A DNA stretch of 64,000 nt from Pseudonocardia autotrophica (GCF_000717175.1 NZ_JNYD01000016.1:62001-126000), one strand, 5' to 3'. Shown: positions 33,736 through 42,752, numbered from the stretch's first letter. The notes: generated by a model from the sequence alone, not told the origin. A program made the numbers and translations.

Positions 33736-35241
33736 GTGACCGAGCGAGGCACGTCGGCGCGCGGGGCGCGCGGACGTCCGGACGAGGAGGGGCGCTCGAT
33801 CCCGGCCGACGGGACCGGGCTCGGCGGGGCGGCCGTCGGGGGTGACCCCGACGCCGTCCGCAACGGAACCGCCGGCCGGACCGCCGGCCGCAGCGCCGGC
33901 GGACCCGTCGACGGGGTGGTGAACGGGGCGCCCGACGGCGCGGTGGACGGTGCCGTGGACGGGTCGCCACTCGCGCCTCCCGCGGCTCCGGTGACGGCGT
34001 CGGCGGGGGCCTCGGTGACCCCGGCGCCCGACCGCGGCGCGGTGATCGGTGGCGGACTGACCTGGCTGGCGACCTGGAGCTGGCGGATCCTGCTGATCGC
34101 GTTCGGCGCCATCCTGTTCGGCCTCGTGGTCGGCGCGCTGTGGCCGATCGTGCTGCCGGTGCTGCTCGGCGTCATCCTCGCGACCGTGCTGCGGCCGCCG
34201 GTGCGCTGGCTGGTCGAGCGCCGGGTCCCGCCCGCCCTGGCCGCGCTGGTGGTGCTCGTCGGGGCGCTGCTGGTGCTCGGCGGGATCATCATGCTGATCG
34301 CGCCGCAGGTGGCGGGGCAGTCGGACGAGATCGCCGCCGGCGTCACGGGCGGGTTGGGACAGATCCAGCAGTGGGTGTCCGGGCCGCCGTTCAACCTCGG
34401 TGAGGGCCAGATCGGCGGGGTGCTCGACTCGATCACCCGCCAGCTGCAGGCCAGCGCGTCGACGATCGCCGGGAGCGTGCTGACCGGTGTGTCGGCGTTC
34501 GCGAACGGTCTGCTCAACATCGTGCTCGCCGTGGTGCTGGCCTTCTTCTTCGTCAAGGACGGCCCGCGCTTCCTGCCCTGGGTCACCCGCGTGACCGGGG
34601 CCCGGGCGGGCCGGCACGTCGCCGGCGTGCTGGAGCGCGCGTGGCGGACCCTCGGCGGGTTCATCCGCACGCAGGCCCTGGTGGCGTTCGTCGACGCCTT
34701 CTTCATCGGCCTCGGCCTGGTGATCCTCGGCGTCCCGCTGGCGCTGCCGCTCGCCGTGCTGACCTTCTTCGGCGGTTTCGTGCCGATCGTCGGCGCGCTC
34801 GTCGCGGGCGCGCTGTCGGTGCTGGTCGCGCTGGTGACGAAGGGCTTCACGACCGCCCTGATCGTGCTCGCGATCATCATCGCGGTGCAGCAGCTCGAGG
34901 GGAACGTCCTGCAGCCGATCCTGCAGAGCCGCAGCCTCAACCTGCACGGCGCCGTGGTGCTGCTGGCGGTCACCGCGGGCGGCGCGATCTGGGGCATCGC
35001 CGGGGCGTTCCTGGCCGTGCCGGTCGCCGCGGTCGCGGCCGAGGTGCTGCGGTACATCGGGGAGGAGATCGACCGGCGGGCCGGGGCTCGGGCGGCGCCA
35101 CCGAGCGACGAGCCCGAGGGGCCGGACGGGGACCCGCCGGAGCGCGATAGATCCCTCGGCGCCCCGGCCGACGAGACCGCGCGGATCCCGGCCGACGACG
35201 GCGGCCCCGGCCCGGTGCGCCGGCCCTCGCCGGAGGCCTGA
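33736..35241 (+). CDS. AI-2E transporter (PerM) family membrane protein
   Basis: A 501-residue protein with a low-complexity N-terminal tail (about 110 residues of Gly/Asp/Pro/Ala, with repeated DGAVDG), then about eight membrane helices. Family segments are LWPIVLPVLLGVILATVLRP, VLAFFFVKDGPRFLPW, GVPLALPLAVLTFFGGFVPI and QQLEGNVLQPILQSRSLNLH. The C-terminal 60 residues are charged and cytoplasmic. Function is not settled in the family: some export AI-2, others are sodium/proton antiporters. GTG start, 35 bp after cobF. Confidence 0.85.
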   Translation: MTERGTSARGARGRPDEEGRSIPADGTGLGGAAVGGDPDAVRNGTAGRTAGRSAGGPVDGVVNGAPDGAVDGAVDGSPLAPPAAPVTASAGASVTPAPDRGAVIGGGLTWLATWSWRILLIAFGAILFGLVVGALWPIVLPVLLGVILATVLRPPVRWLVERRVPPALAALVVLVGALLVLGGIIMLIAPQVAGQSDEIAAGVTGGLGQIQQWVSGPPFNLGEGQIGGVLDSITRQLQASASTIAGSVLTGVSAFANGLLNIVLAVVLAFFFVKDGPRFLPWVTRVTGARAGRHVAGVLERAWRTLGGFIRTQALVAFVDAFFIGLGLVILGVPLALPLAVLTFFGGFVPIVGALVAGALSVLVALVTKGFTTALIVLAIIIAVQQLEGNVLQPILQSRSLNLHGAVVLLAVTAGGAIWGIAGAFLAVPVAAVAAEVLRYIGEEIDRRAGARAAPPSDEPEGPDGDPPERDRSLGAPADETARIPADDGGPGPVRRPSPEA

Positions 35242-35553
35242 GACCGGCCGGCACCGGTCGCGGTTGGTGCGTCGACGCTCTGCGAAGGTCGGTCGGCGAC
35301 GGTCGCGGTCCCGCGTGTCGGCTTCCTGGGGGCGGGGATCACGGTCCCGTGTGTCGGCCCTCTCGGTCTGATGCCGGTCAGCGGCGGGCGTCGTCCATCC
35401 GGACGCGTGGCTGCGGTCCGTCCGGCCGTGGTCCCGGTCGGGTGCGCGCGACGAGCGGTGTCGGGGGCTCGACCAGCGGTGTTTCCCGGACGGTCGCGCG
35501 GGGCCATCCCAGGGGTGTCCGGCCGCACGCTCCCCGCACCGAGAGGCCTTCCC
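35242..35553. other. 312-bp non-coding stretch with direct repeats
   Basis: No gene supported. CGGTCCCG followed by GTGTCGGC occurs twice (near 35308 and 35343), the second after GGGGATCA, which resembles the ends of the dispersed TGATC repeat family. The promoter of the following RsbW-like gene should lie near the 3' end. Confidence 0.45.
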
Positions 35554-36222
35554 ATGACCTGCCCGGCACAGATCCCGCACCAGATCCGGCCCCCGGACGC
35601 ACCCGGCGAGGCCACCGAGGCCACCGAGGCCATCGAGTTCACGGAGCCCGCCGGCGTCGACCCGGTCGCGGTGCTCGCCGAGGTGACCGGCGACGTCGAG
35701 CGCGCCGAGGCCGACCTCACCGGCCTGGCCGACTCCGTCGAGTACGTCCACCGCAGCTGGCCCGCCAACCCGGCCCAGCTCTCCGTCATCCGGCGCGAGC
35801 TCCTCGGCTGGCTCGCGCCTCTGGGGCTGAGCACCGAGCAGAAGGACGACGTCGTGCTCGCGGTCGACGAGGCCGTCGCCAACGCCGTCCGGCACGCCTA
35901 CCCGGAGGACCGGCCCGGCGACGTCGAGCTCACCCTCTGGACCGAGGGCGAGGCGCTCTGCATCGAGATCACCGACCACGGCAGCTGGCGGCCCGCGCAG
36001 GGCGAGGGCGGCACGATCACGGGCGACGCCCGGGGCGGCCGCGGCATGCTCCTCATGCAGCACATGGTCGAGACCGTGCTCGTCCACTTCGACGGCCGCG
36101 GCAGCCGGGTCCTCCTGCGCCATCGCTTCAACCGCCCCGCCGACGCGGAGACGGGCGGCACGGGTGAGGCCGAGTTCGACGACGCCGCCGCAATCGAGGA
36201 CGCGCCGCGCCACTCGCGCTAA
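35554..36222 (+). CDS. RsbW-like anti-sigma factor ATP-binding protein
   Basis: A 222-residue protein with a disordered, acidic N-terminus (about 65 residues) and a HATPase_c_2 domain. The N-box DEAVANAVRHAY, the G1-type ITDHGSW and the G2-type GGRGMLLMQHMVETV are all present. Such proteins bind sigma factors or anti-anti-sigma partners in stress signalling. The ATG at 35554 has GAGAGG upstream. No sigma or antagonist gene is adjacent, so it is an orphan member. Confidence 0.87.
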   Translation: MTCPAQIPHQIRPPDAPGEATEATEAIEFTEPAGVDPVAVLAEVTGDVERAEADLTGLADSVEYVHRSWPANPAQLSVIRRELLGWLAPLGLSTEQKDDVVLAVDEAVANAVRHAYPEDRPGDVELTLWTEGEALCIEITDHGSWRPAQGEGGTITGDARGGRGMLLMQHMVETVLVHFDGRGSRVLLRHRFNRPADAETGGTGEAEFDDAAAIEDAPRHSR

Positions 36223-36595
36223 TCCGGCCGGGGCGGGACGGACGGTCTTCGGCGCGGCTCCGGGCGCGCTCCGGTCTCGCGAAAGGCCTGGCGGGCGGCA
36301 TCCGCACAGCTGTCCGGGCGGCTGACACAACCGTAGCGCCCGGCCGAGCGCCGGCCCCGCTGGTTCGCGCGACCTCCCAGCGGCTGGCACAACCGCTGCT
36401 GCGGCTCGCACAACACGGCTCCATCCCTGCGCCCGCGGCCGTCGCACATCCGCTTCAGCGCCTCACAACCCGTCGACGAGGTGTGCGGCGCTCGCGTCGG
36501 GTGTGCCGCGGGGCGCGAGCAGATGTGCGGCGCCCCGCCGGGTGTGCCGGGTGCCCCGCCGGCTGTGCCACCGCCCGGCCAGGTGCACCAGCGCG
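36223..36595. other. 373-bp convergent gap rich in TGTGC/GCACA motifs
   Basis: No gene supported. The left half repeats GACACAACCG, GGCACAACCG, CGCACAACAC, CGCACATCCG and CTCACAACCC; the right half repeats GTGTGCGGCG, GGTGTGCCGC, GATGTGCGGC, GGTGTGCCGG and GCTGTGCCAC. The two halves are therefore inverted relative to each other and could fold. It lies between two convergent genes. Confidence 0.6.
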
Positions 36596-37216
36596 TCAGC
36601 CCGCCTCGGTGGGGGAGAAGAGCGCCTCCACCGCTCGTGTGACGTGTCCGACCACCGTCCCGGGGTCGGCGCCTGCGACCGCTTCGCTGCGGATCACCTT
36701 GCGCAGCAATGCGATCCCCAGCAGCCAGGCGAGGGCGAGCTCGGCGCGGAGGTCCGCGTCGGCGGGGTCGTCCGTGGCGACGAGCCGCGCCAGTGTGCCG
36801 CCGTAGGCGACCCGCAGCTCCTCCCGGACCGTGGCGGCGGCGTCGGTGTTGCCCGCCGAGCGGAGGGCGGCGAGGAAGAGGGCGACGTCGTCGGCCGAGC
36901 CGTCGTCCGTGGCCAGGATCGCGGCCAGCGTGCGGGGGAGGACCTGCTCGGCGGGGCCGTCGTGCAGCAGGTCGAGGGCCTGCCCGGTGACGGCCTCGGC
37001 GAAGAGACCCTCCTTGGACCCGAAGTGCCGGAACAGCAGGGCCTGGTTGACTCCCGCGCGCTCGGCGACCGCACGGACCGTCGTGCCCTCGTAGCCCGCG
37101 CTCGCGAACAGCTCCCGACCCGCGGCCAACAGGGCCCGCCGGGTCGCCGCGGAGTCCCGCGGGCGAGCGGGCCGGGGCCGGTCCGCGTCGCAAGGAGTGC
37201 CGCTGTCGCTGGTCAT
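36596..37216 (-). CDS. TetR-family transcriptional regulator
   Basis: A 206-residue TetR protein. The helix-turn-helix spans about residues 24-70 (ATRRALLAAGRELFASAGYE then VNQALLFRHFGSKEGLFAEA). The C-terminal domain resembles the TetR_C_17/PsrA-like group. No co-oriented target gene is adjacent; the divergent DUF5709 gene is 95 bp away from its start and may be regulated. Confidence 0.88.
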   Translation of the reverse strand: MTSDSGTPCDADRPRPARPRDSAATRRALLAAGRELFASAGYEGTTVRAVAERAGVNQALLFRHFGSKEGLFAEAVTGQALDLLHDGPAEQVLPRTLAAILATDDGSADDVALFLAALRSAGNTDAAATVREELRVAYGGTLARLVATDDPADADLRAELALAWLLGIALLRKVIRSEAVAGADPGTVVGHVTRAVEALFSPTEAG

Positions 37217-37311
37217 GCCCTATCGGACCACGCCGCGTGTGCGGAGGCGGCGTCCGGGGTAGGCGGGGTCGAGGGTGTCATCGACGCCCGCGAACGAGAG
37301 AGCGGAGGATC

Positions 37312-37947
37312 ATGGCGCAGCGCGAGAGCGACGAGCGGGGCATCGACACGTCGCCGGACCTGGTGGAGGCCCTCCAGCTCGGCAACGAGGAGACGCTGAC
37401 GGGCCCGTCGGGCGCGGACCCGCTCGACGCCGGCTACGTGCCGGCCGACCGGCCCTACGGGGTCGACGACCCCACGGTGACCCCGGCGGGGCAGCGCGAG
37501 GGCGAGACGCTCGACGAGCGCCTGGAGCGCGAGGAGCCCGACGAGGAGGAGGTCCGCGACACCACCCGCACCGGGCGGCTGGCCCCGCGGGACCCGGGTG
37601 CGGACGGCGAGGCCGTCGACCAGGACCCCGCGACGGCGGCCGAGGACGTCGGCGTCGACGGGGCGGCGGCGTCGGCCGAGGAGGCCGCGGTGCACGAGCT
37701 GGACGAGGGTGTCGAACCGGTGCTGGACGAGTCGCCGATCGAGGATCCCGAGGTCGCGCGGTCGCTGGCCGAGGACCAGCGGCCGGGCGAGGCGGAGGAG
37801 GACGCGGTCCGCGACTTCGCGGAGGAGACCGAGCCGCAGGAGCGGCCGAGCGCCGCGGCGCGGATCGACGCGAACCCGGACACGGGCGGCGTGCCCGGGG
37901 TCGACGGCGCGCGCGACGCCGGCGTCAGCCCTCGCAGCTCTGGGTGA
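37312..37947 (+). CDS. DUF5709 family protein
   Basis: A 211-residue, extremely acidic, probably disordered protein (many Asp/Glu/Pro). The DUF5709 signature VPADRPYGVDDPTVTPAGQR followed by EGETLDERLEREEPD is clear. The family is restricted to actinobacteria and its function is unknown. The ATG at 37312 follows AGCGGAGGATC. Its 3' end overlaps the convergent SsgA-like gene by 23 bp. Confidence 0.85.
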   Translation: MAQRESDERGIDTSPDLVEALQLGNEETLTGPSGADPLDAGYVPADRPYGVDDPTVTPAGQREGETLDERLEREEPDEEEVRDTTRTGRLAPRDPGADGEAVDQDPATAAEDVGVDGAAASAEEAAVHELDEGVEPVLDESPIEDPEVARSLAEDQRPGEAEEDAVRDFAEETEPQERPSAAARIDANPDTGGVPGVDGARDAGVSPRSSG

Positions 37948-38341
37948 TCTGCTCGATCACCCGGTCGAGGTCCAGGACCGCCGACTCCTCACCGAGCGGA
38001 ACCAGCTCCGCCGACGACTCGACGAAGTGCCGCAGCAGGTCCCGGTCGACCTCGAGCACGGCGCGACCGTCGCTGGAGCGGATCTCGATCTCGACGATGT
38101 CGTAGCCCTGGACGAGCTGCGGGCTCATCCGGATGTCGCCGTAGCCGGCCGGCCCGGACAGCGCCTCGACCACCAGGTCGCGGGCGACGAGCCACTCGAC
38201 CCACCGGTCCTGCCTGGTCCGGACGGCGAGGGTGACCGCGAACGGGTCGGTCGCGGTGTAGGTCCACCGCGTGACGACGGGCGCGGGCTGCCCGTGCAGC
38301 ACGGTGAACATGTCCTGCTGGACCGAGTCGCTGGTCGTCAT
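37925..38341 (-). CDS. SsgA-like sporulation/cell-division regulator
   Basis: A 138-residue SsgA-like (SALP) protein. The family core DPFAVTLAVRTRQDRWVEWL, followed by VARDLVVEAL, and EIEIRSSDGRAVLEV are diagnostic. These proteins localise divisome components in sporulating and some non-sporulating actinomycetes. The ATG at 38341 with GGGAG upstream was preferred over one 16 codons earlier. It converges with and overlaps the DUF5709 gene. Confidence 0.9.
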   Translation of the reverse strand: MTTSDSVQQDMFTVLHGQPAPVVTRWTYTATDPFAVTLAVRTRQDRWVEWLVARDLVVEALSGPAGYGDIRMSPQLVQGYDIVEIEIRSSDGRAVLEVDRDLLRHFVESSAELVPLGEESAVLDLDRVIEQITQSCEG

Positions 38342-38493
38342 GGCGTGGCTCCCTGGCGCTGGCCGTCCGGCGGTGTGGACGGCTCTCATGGTGGGAATCG
38401 GCGGCGCTCGTCGGAACGCAGCAGGTTCGCGGCCCTTTCACCCTTTCTGGTGACCGTAACCGCGACGTCCGGCGGTGTCGGGAACGGGGGCGG

Positions 38494-38976
38494 TCAGCCG
38501 CGGGTGGCGGCCGACACGACCCAGATGCCCGTCGAGCCCGCCCGGACCGGCTGGACGAGCGTGACGTGCGCGGTGCCGCCCGACGGGTCGGTGAGGTCGA
38601 CCGAGCCCGGGCCGGTGGACGTCGGCTCCGGGTTCGTCCAGCCGTAGGTGGTGGTCGCGTAGCTGACGGCGACCTCCTCGGGGTCGAGGGTCCACGGCTG
38701 GGCGCCGCCGTCGACCCGGGTCTGCAGCTCCTGGGCCGCGGCCAGGTCGGTGACCGGCCACAGCAGCGTGGTCCCGTTCGGCGCGGCCTGGGGTGCGGTC
38801 GTCTGCGGCGTGACCGACGGGGCGGCCGACGGCGCGGCGGACAGTGCGGCGGAGGATCCCGCCGCCTGCGGGGCGGGGGGTGACGTGCCGCCGCACCCGG
38901 CGAGCAGCGCCGCCAGTGCCGCCGCCGTCAGCAGTCCACCGGCACCGCGCGTCGTCGCCCCGTCCACATCCGGCAC
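38494..38976 (-). CDS. putative lipoprotein
   Basis: A 160-residue protein starting at GTG (38976; a second GTG three codons on). The signal sequence GLLTAAALAALLAGC ends in a lipobox, followed by a Pro/Ser/Ala-rich linker. The mature domain (TLLWPVTDLAAAQELQTRVD, VRAGSTGIWVVSAATRG) is a small fold seen in actinobacterial lipoproteins of unknown role. A longer N-terminal reading would overlap the next gene's promoter and lacks a signal peptide start. Confidence 0.72.
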   Translation of the reverse strand: MPDVDGATTRGAGGLLTAAALAALLAGCGGTSPPAPQAAGSSAALSAAPSAAPSVTPQTTAPQAAPNGTTLLWPVTDLAAAQELQTRVDGGAQPWTLDPEEVAVSYATTTYGWTNPEPTSTGPGSVDLTDPSGGTAHVTLVQPVRAGSTGIWVVSAATRG

Positions 38977-39084
38977 GCTAGCCCCGGTGGGCGGCCCTGC
39001 GGCACCGACGCACCGCCACGTTCGAGGGTCGGCGCACCCGCGCCCACCTGCCCGACCGGACGTGGCGCGACGGCCGATCTCGAA

Positions 39085-39090
39085 TAGGGT
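39085..39090 (+). promoter_or_regulatory. probable -10 box (TAGGGT) of the acyl-CoA synthetase gene
   Basis: TAGGGT lies 37 bp before the ATG at 39128, in a divergent gap of about 150 bp. It matches the actinobacterial TANNNT pattern. Confidence 0.4.
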
Positions 39091-39127
39091 TCCGGCAGAG
39101 CAGAGCCGCCGAATCCTGTGAGGTGCA

Positions 39128-40813
39128 ATGTCCGACAGCAGCACGGCCTTCTACGCGGCGCGGGACTTCCTCCTCGCGCACCGCACGGACTACGACACCG
39201 CCGTGCGCGACTTCCGCTGGCCCGAGCTCACCGAGTTCAACTGGGCGCTCGACCACTTCGACGCCGCCGCCGCCGACCCGGAGCGCGGCGCCCGTAAGGC
39301 GCTGTGGATCATCGAGGCCGACGGGAGCGACGCCTCGTGGACCTTCGCCGAGCTCTCCGAGCGGTCCAACCGGGTGGCGAACTGGCTGCGCGAGCGGGGG
39401 GTCGCCCGCGGCGACCGCATCATCCTCATGCTGGCCAACCAGCTGGAGCTGTGGGAGACGCTGCTGGCGGCGATGAAGCTGGGCGCCGTCGTCATCCCCG
39501 CGACCACGCTGCTGACCGCCGAGGACCTCCGCGACCGGGTCGACCGGGGCAACGCCAGGCACGTGATCGTCGGCAAGGACGACGCGGCGAAGTTCGACGA
39601 CGTGCCGGGCGACTACACCCGGATCTCCGTCCGCGGCGCGCCGAAGGGGTGGGAGGACTACACCGACGCCTACGACAGGTCCGCCGTCTTCCAGCCCGAC
39701 GGACCGACCCAGGCCACCGACACCCTGTTGCTCTACTTCACCTCGGGCACCACGGCCAAGCCGAAGCTCGTCGAGCACACGCACCAGAGCTACCCGGTCG
39801 GCCACCTGTCGACGATGTACTGGATCGGGCTCGAGCCCGGCGACGTCCACCTCAACATCTCCTCGCCCGGCTGGGCCAAGCACGCGTGGTCGAACGTCTT
39901 CGCGCCGTGGATCGCCGAGGCGACCGTGCTCGTCATGAACTACACCAAGTTCGACGCGAACAACTTGCTGGGTGTGCTGGACAAGTACGGCGTGACCAGC
40001 TTCTGCGCCCCGCCCACGGTGTGGCGCATGCTGATCCAGGCCGACCTGTCCGGGCTCCGGACGCCCCCGACCAAGGTCGTCGGCGCCGGCGAGCCGCTCA
40101 ACCCCGAGGTGATCGAGCAGGTCGAGAAGGCCTGGGGGCTCAAGATCCGCGACGGGTTCGGGCAGACCGAGTCCAGCGTCCAGATCGCGAACCCGCCCGG
40201 CTCGCCGATCAAACCCGGCTCGATGGGCCGGCCGATGCCCGGCTTCCCGATCGCGCTGATCGACCCCGCGACGGGGGAGAAGGCCGACGAGGGCGAGATC
40301 TGCATCGACCTCGCGCAGCGGCCGACCGGGCTCATGGTGGGCTACAAGGACGACCCGGAGCGCAACGCCGAGGCGATGGCCGGCGGGTACTACCACACCG
40401 GCGACGTCGGCTCCCGCGACGCGGACGGCTACATCACCTACGTGGGCCGCGCCGACGACGTCTTCAAGGCCTCGGACTACCGGATCAGCCCGTTCGAGCT
40501 GGAGAGCGTGCTGATCGAGCACCCGGCGGTGGCGGAGGCGGCGATCGTGCCCTCGCCGGACCCGGTGCGGCTGGCCGTGCCGAAGGCGTACGTGGTGCTG
40601 GCCGCGGGCTACGAGCCGACCGAGGAGACCGCGAAGGACATCCTGCAGTTCGCGCGGGACAACCTCGCGCCGTACAAGCGGATCCGGCGGCTGGAGTTCC
40701 ACGAGCTGCCCAAGACGATCTCCGGCAAGATCCGGCGCGTCGAGCTGCGGGGCCGCGAGGGCGAACTGCACGCCGACCCGTCGGCCACGCCGTCGGGCGA
40801 GTTCACCCTCTAG
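39128..40813 (+). CDS. acyl-CoA synthetase, medium-chain (ACSM-like)
   Basis: A 561-residue ANL-superfamily ligase. The P-loop LLYFTSGTTAKPKLVEHTH, A5 motif RDGFGQTESSVQI, A7 TGDVGSRDADGYITYVGRAD, hinge DVFKASDYRISPFELE and the adenylation lysine in PKTISGKIRR are intact. The HLNISSPGWAKHAWSNVFAP block is typical of ACSM/acetyl-CoA-synthetase-like medium-chain enzymes. It stands alone with its own promoter and a strong terminator hairpin after it, so it is monocistronic. Confidence 0.93.
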   Translation: MSDSSTAFYAARDFLLAHRTDYDTAVRDFRWPELTEFNWALDHFDAAAADPERGARKALWIIEADGSDASWTFAELSERSNRVANWLRERGVARGDRIILMLANQLELWETLLAAMKLGAVVIPATTLLTAEDLRDRVDRGNARHVIVGKDDAAKFDDVPGDYTRISVRGAPKGWEDYTDAYDRSAVFQPDGPTQATDTLLLYFTSGTTAKPKLVEHTHQSYPVGHLSTMYWIGLEPGDVHLNISSPGWAKHAWSNVFAPWIAEATVLVMNYTKFDANNLLGVLDKYGVTSFCAPPTVWRMLIQADLSGLRTPPTKVVGAGEPLNPEVIEQVEKAWGLKIRDGFGQTESSVQIANPPGSPIKPGSMGRPMPGFPIALIDPATGEKADEGEICIDLAQRPTGLMVGYKDDPERNAEAMAGGYYHTGDVGSRDADGYITYVGRADDVFKASDYRISPFELESVLIEHPAVAEAAIVPSPDPVRLAVPKAYVVLAAGYEPTEETAKDILQFARDNLAPYKRIRRLEFHELPKTISGKIRRVELRGREGELHADPSATPSGEFTL

Positions 40814-40820
40814 TACGGGT

Positions 40821-40845
40821 GGCCGGGCGGGTCTCCCGCCCGGCC
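40821..40845 (+). terminator. terminator hairpin after the acyl-CoA synthetase gene
   Basis: GGCCGGGCGGG at 40821-40831 pairs perfectly with 40835-40845 around a 3-nt loop, 8 bp after the stop codon. No T-run follows. Confidence 0.7.
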
Positions 40846-40964
40846 GTCGGGTACTGATTCGGGCGGGCCGTGCCGCGGGGCACGGCGCGTGCGCCGGCGG
40901 GTCACCACCGGCGGGTCGTCGCCCCCACCGGCGGCGGCGCACGACCGGGACGTGGAGGGTGCAG

Positions 40965-41183
40965 ATGGCCGCAGGCGACGGGTACACGCCCGGGAGCGGA
41001 CCGATGGCGGGCGTGCTGGCGGGCATGCCCGACGTCTTCGGCCGGTTGCTCGCCGAGCACGTACCGGACCGACTGGGTCGCTGCTCCGCCTGCCGCAACG
41101 CGGGCTCGGGCGTCGTCTGGCCGTGCACCCTGCACCAGATCGCGACCCGCGCCGCGGACCTGCACGCCCGCGGGCCGCGGTAG
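40965..41183 (+). CDS. small cysteine/histidine protein, possible zinc finger
   Basis: A 72-residue protein with the pattern CSACRNAGSGVVWPCTLHQI: CxxC, then Cys and His about 12 and 15 residues later, which fits a small zinc site. The first half is hydrophobic-helical (MAGVLAGMPDVFGRLLAEHV). GTGGAGGGTG gives a plausible ribosome-binding site before ATG. No family was recognised. It converges with the next gene, 3 bp apart. Confidence 0.6.
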   Translation: MAAGDGYTPGSGPMAGVLAGMPDVFGRLLAEHVPDRLGRCSACRNAGSGVVWPCTLHQIATRAADLHARGPR

Positions 41184-41186
41184 CGG

Positions 41187-41903
41187 TCAGAAGGGGGCGA
41201 CGACGACGTCGCCCACCTCGGTCCGCAGGTCCAGCGCGTGGTCGGCGCCCGGCTCGCTCGGGACCCGCACCGACGTCTCGCCGAGGTCGGTGTGCACGGT
41301 CACCCGGTACGTCGCCTGCGGCACGCGCACGGTGATGTCCCCGCGCTGGGTCTCCACCCGGGCCGAACCGGGGGTGGCGAGGGTGAGCTCGACGTCGCCG
41401 TTCGCGGTCTGCGCCAGCACGTCGGCGTCGCGCAGGGTCCGGCCGATGATCGTGCCGGCCTGGGTGCGCGCCCGGGCCGTCCCGGTCACGGTGTCGAGCG
41501 TGATCCCGCCGGCGCCGGTCGCGACGTCGACCCGGCCCACCTGCGTCAAGGTGATGCCGCCGGCCTCGGTCCGTCCGGTGACCGGCAGCCCGGCCGGGAC
41601 GTGCACGGTGTACGTGACCGCGCAGTGGTCGCCGCAGCCGCCGAGCACGAGCACGCCGCCCTCGACGCGGTGGCTCGGGCCGGTCGGCGCCGAGCCCCGG
41701 TAGGTGACCTCCCGCTCCAGCGAGGCCCCGCCGTCGCCGACGACGGTCACGCCGCCGGCCTGGTTGTCGATCCGGATCTCGGTGACCGGGCCCCCGAGCG
41801 CCGCCCGGTCCCGCGTCGTCTGCCCGGCGCCGACGCTGCAGCCCGCCACCGCGGCGGCCGCGGCGAGCACGCCCACAACCGTCCGCACACCCCACCGGCC
41901 CAT
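41187..41903 (-). CDS. DUF4097-like beta-repeat lipoprotein
   Basis: A 238-residue exported lipoprotein. The signal sequence ends in the lipobox AVAGC (about residue 22). The rest is a regular beta-strand repeat (EIRIDNQAGGVTVVGDGGAS, GRTEAGGITLTQVGRVDV, GAGGITLDTVTGTARARTQ, QRGDITVRVPQATYRVTV) typical of the DUF4097 adhesin-like domain. Function unknown. Confidence 0.82.
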   Translation of the reverse strand: MGRWGVRTVVGVLAAAAAVAGCSVGAGQTTRDRAALGGPVTEIRIDNQAGGVTVVGDGGASLEREVTYRGSAPTGPSHRVEGGVLVLGGCGDHCAVTYTVHVPAGLPVTGRTEAGGITLTQVGRVDVATGAGGITLDTVTGTARARTQAGTIIGRTLRDADVLAQTANGDVELTLATPGSARVETQRGDITVRVPQATYRVTVHTDLGETSVRVPSEPGADHALDLRTEVGDVVVAPF

Positions 41904-41973
41904 GTGTCCCCCTCCCCGCCCGCCGGGGGCGACGGTAGGCGGCGGCCGGGGCCGTGACCAGGGACGTTCGGCT

Positions 41974-42097
41974 CAGGGTCGATTCTCGCTCCGCAGGCTC
42001 CGCGCAGGGTCGATGCTCGCTCCGCAGGCTCCGCTCAGGGTCGGTTCTCGCTCCGCAGGCTCCGCTCAGGGTCGATGCTCGCTCCGCGAGCTCCGCT
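41974..42097. repeat. four-copy array of the 31-bp repeat, inverted relative to 29851
   Basis: Units beginning CAGGGTCGAT-TCTCGCTCCGC start at 41974, 42005, 42036 and 42067, exactly 31 bp apart. Read on the minus strand they match the GAGCGGAGCTCGCGGAGCGA unit at 29851-29936. The stop codon of the flavin reductase gene overlaps the array edge. Confidence 0.93.
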
Positions 42098-42732
42098 CAG
42101 TCCTCGCGGCTGTAGTGGCCCGGCCACTCCTCGTACGGGATGCGGGTGATGTCGAGGACCTTGCCGATCGTCGACCACTCGTTGCGGCCCAGGCGGGCGA
42201 GCGGGCGCAGCCGTTCGATCGCGGGGAGGCTGTGGCCGCGGGCGTCGGTCTCGAAGACGTCGGCGTCGATCGCGGCGTGCAGGACCCGGCCGATCACGAC
42301 CGTCGAGTCGCCCAGCTCGAGGGCCTGCTCGAGGCGGCACTCGAGCGCGACGGGCGACTCCTTCACCCGCGGCGGCTCCACGGTCGCGCTCGGCTCCGCG
42401 GTCAGCCCGACCTCGGCGAACTCGGAGATCTCGGCGGGGAAGTTCGTGCCCGTGGCGTTGATCCGCTCGAACATGGACTCGGAGGCGAGGCAGACGACGA
42501 ACTCGCCGGTCTCGGTGGCGTTGCGCAGCGAGTCCTTCTTCCCGACCGAGGTGAACTGCACCATGGGCGGGTCCACGCACGAGACCGTGAAGAAGGAGTG
42601 CGGGGCGAGGTTGTCGACGCCCGCCGCCGACCGGGTCGAGACCCAGGCGATGGGCCGGGGGACGACGACGCTGGTCAGCACCTTGTAGAAGCGGCCGTGC
42701 CCCAGCTCGCCGGGGTCGATGTCCGTGCGCAT
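42097..42732 (-). CDS. flavin reductase family protein (FMN-binding split barrel)
   Basis: A 211-residue member of the DIM6/NTAB flavin-reductase family. The segment FYKVLTSVVVPRPIAWVSTR followed by VDNLAPHSFFTVSCVDPPMV is characteristic, and GEFVVCLASESMFERINATG follows. Family members supply reduced flavin or use bound FMN directly. The ATG at 42732 is 33 bp from the divergent cobD start. It could serve the luciferase-like and HpaB-type monooxygenases of this window, but it is 13 kb away and this is speculation. Confidence 0.87.
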   Translation of the reverse strand: MRTDIDPGELGHGRFYKVLTSVVVPRPIAWVSTRSAAGVDNLAPHSFFTVSCVDPPMVQFTSVGKKDSLRNATETGEFVVCLASESMFERINATGTNFPAEISEFAEVGLTAEPSATVEPPRVKESPVALECRLEQALELGDSTVVIGRVLHAAIDADVFETDARGHSLPAIERLRPLARLGRNEWSTIGKVLDITRIPYEEWPGHYSRED

Positions 42733-42752
42733 GCCCCGATCATCCCCCGGGC

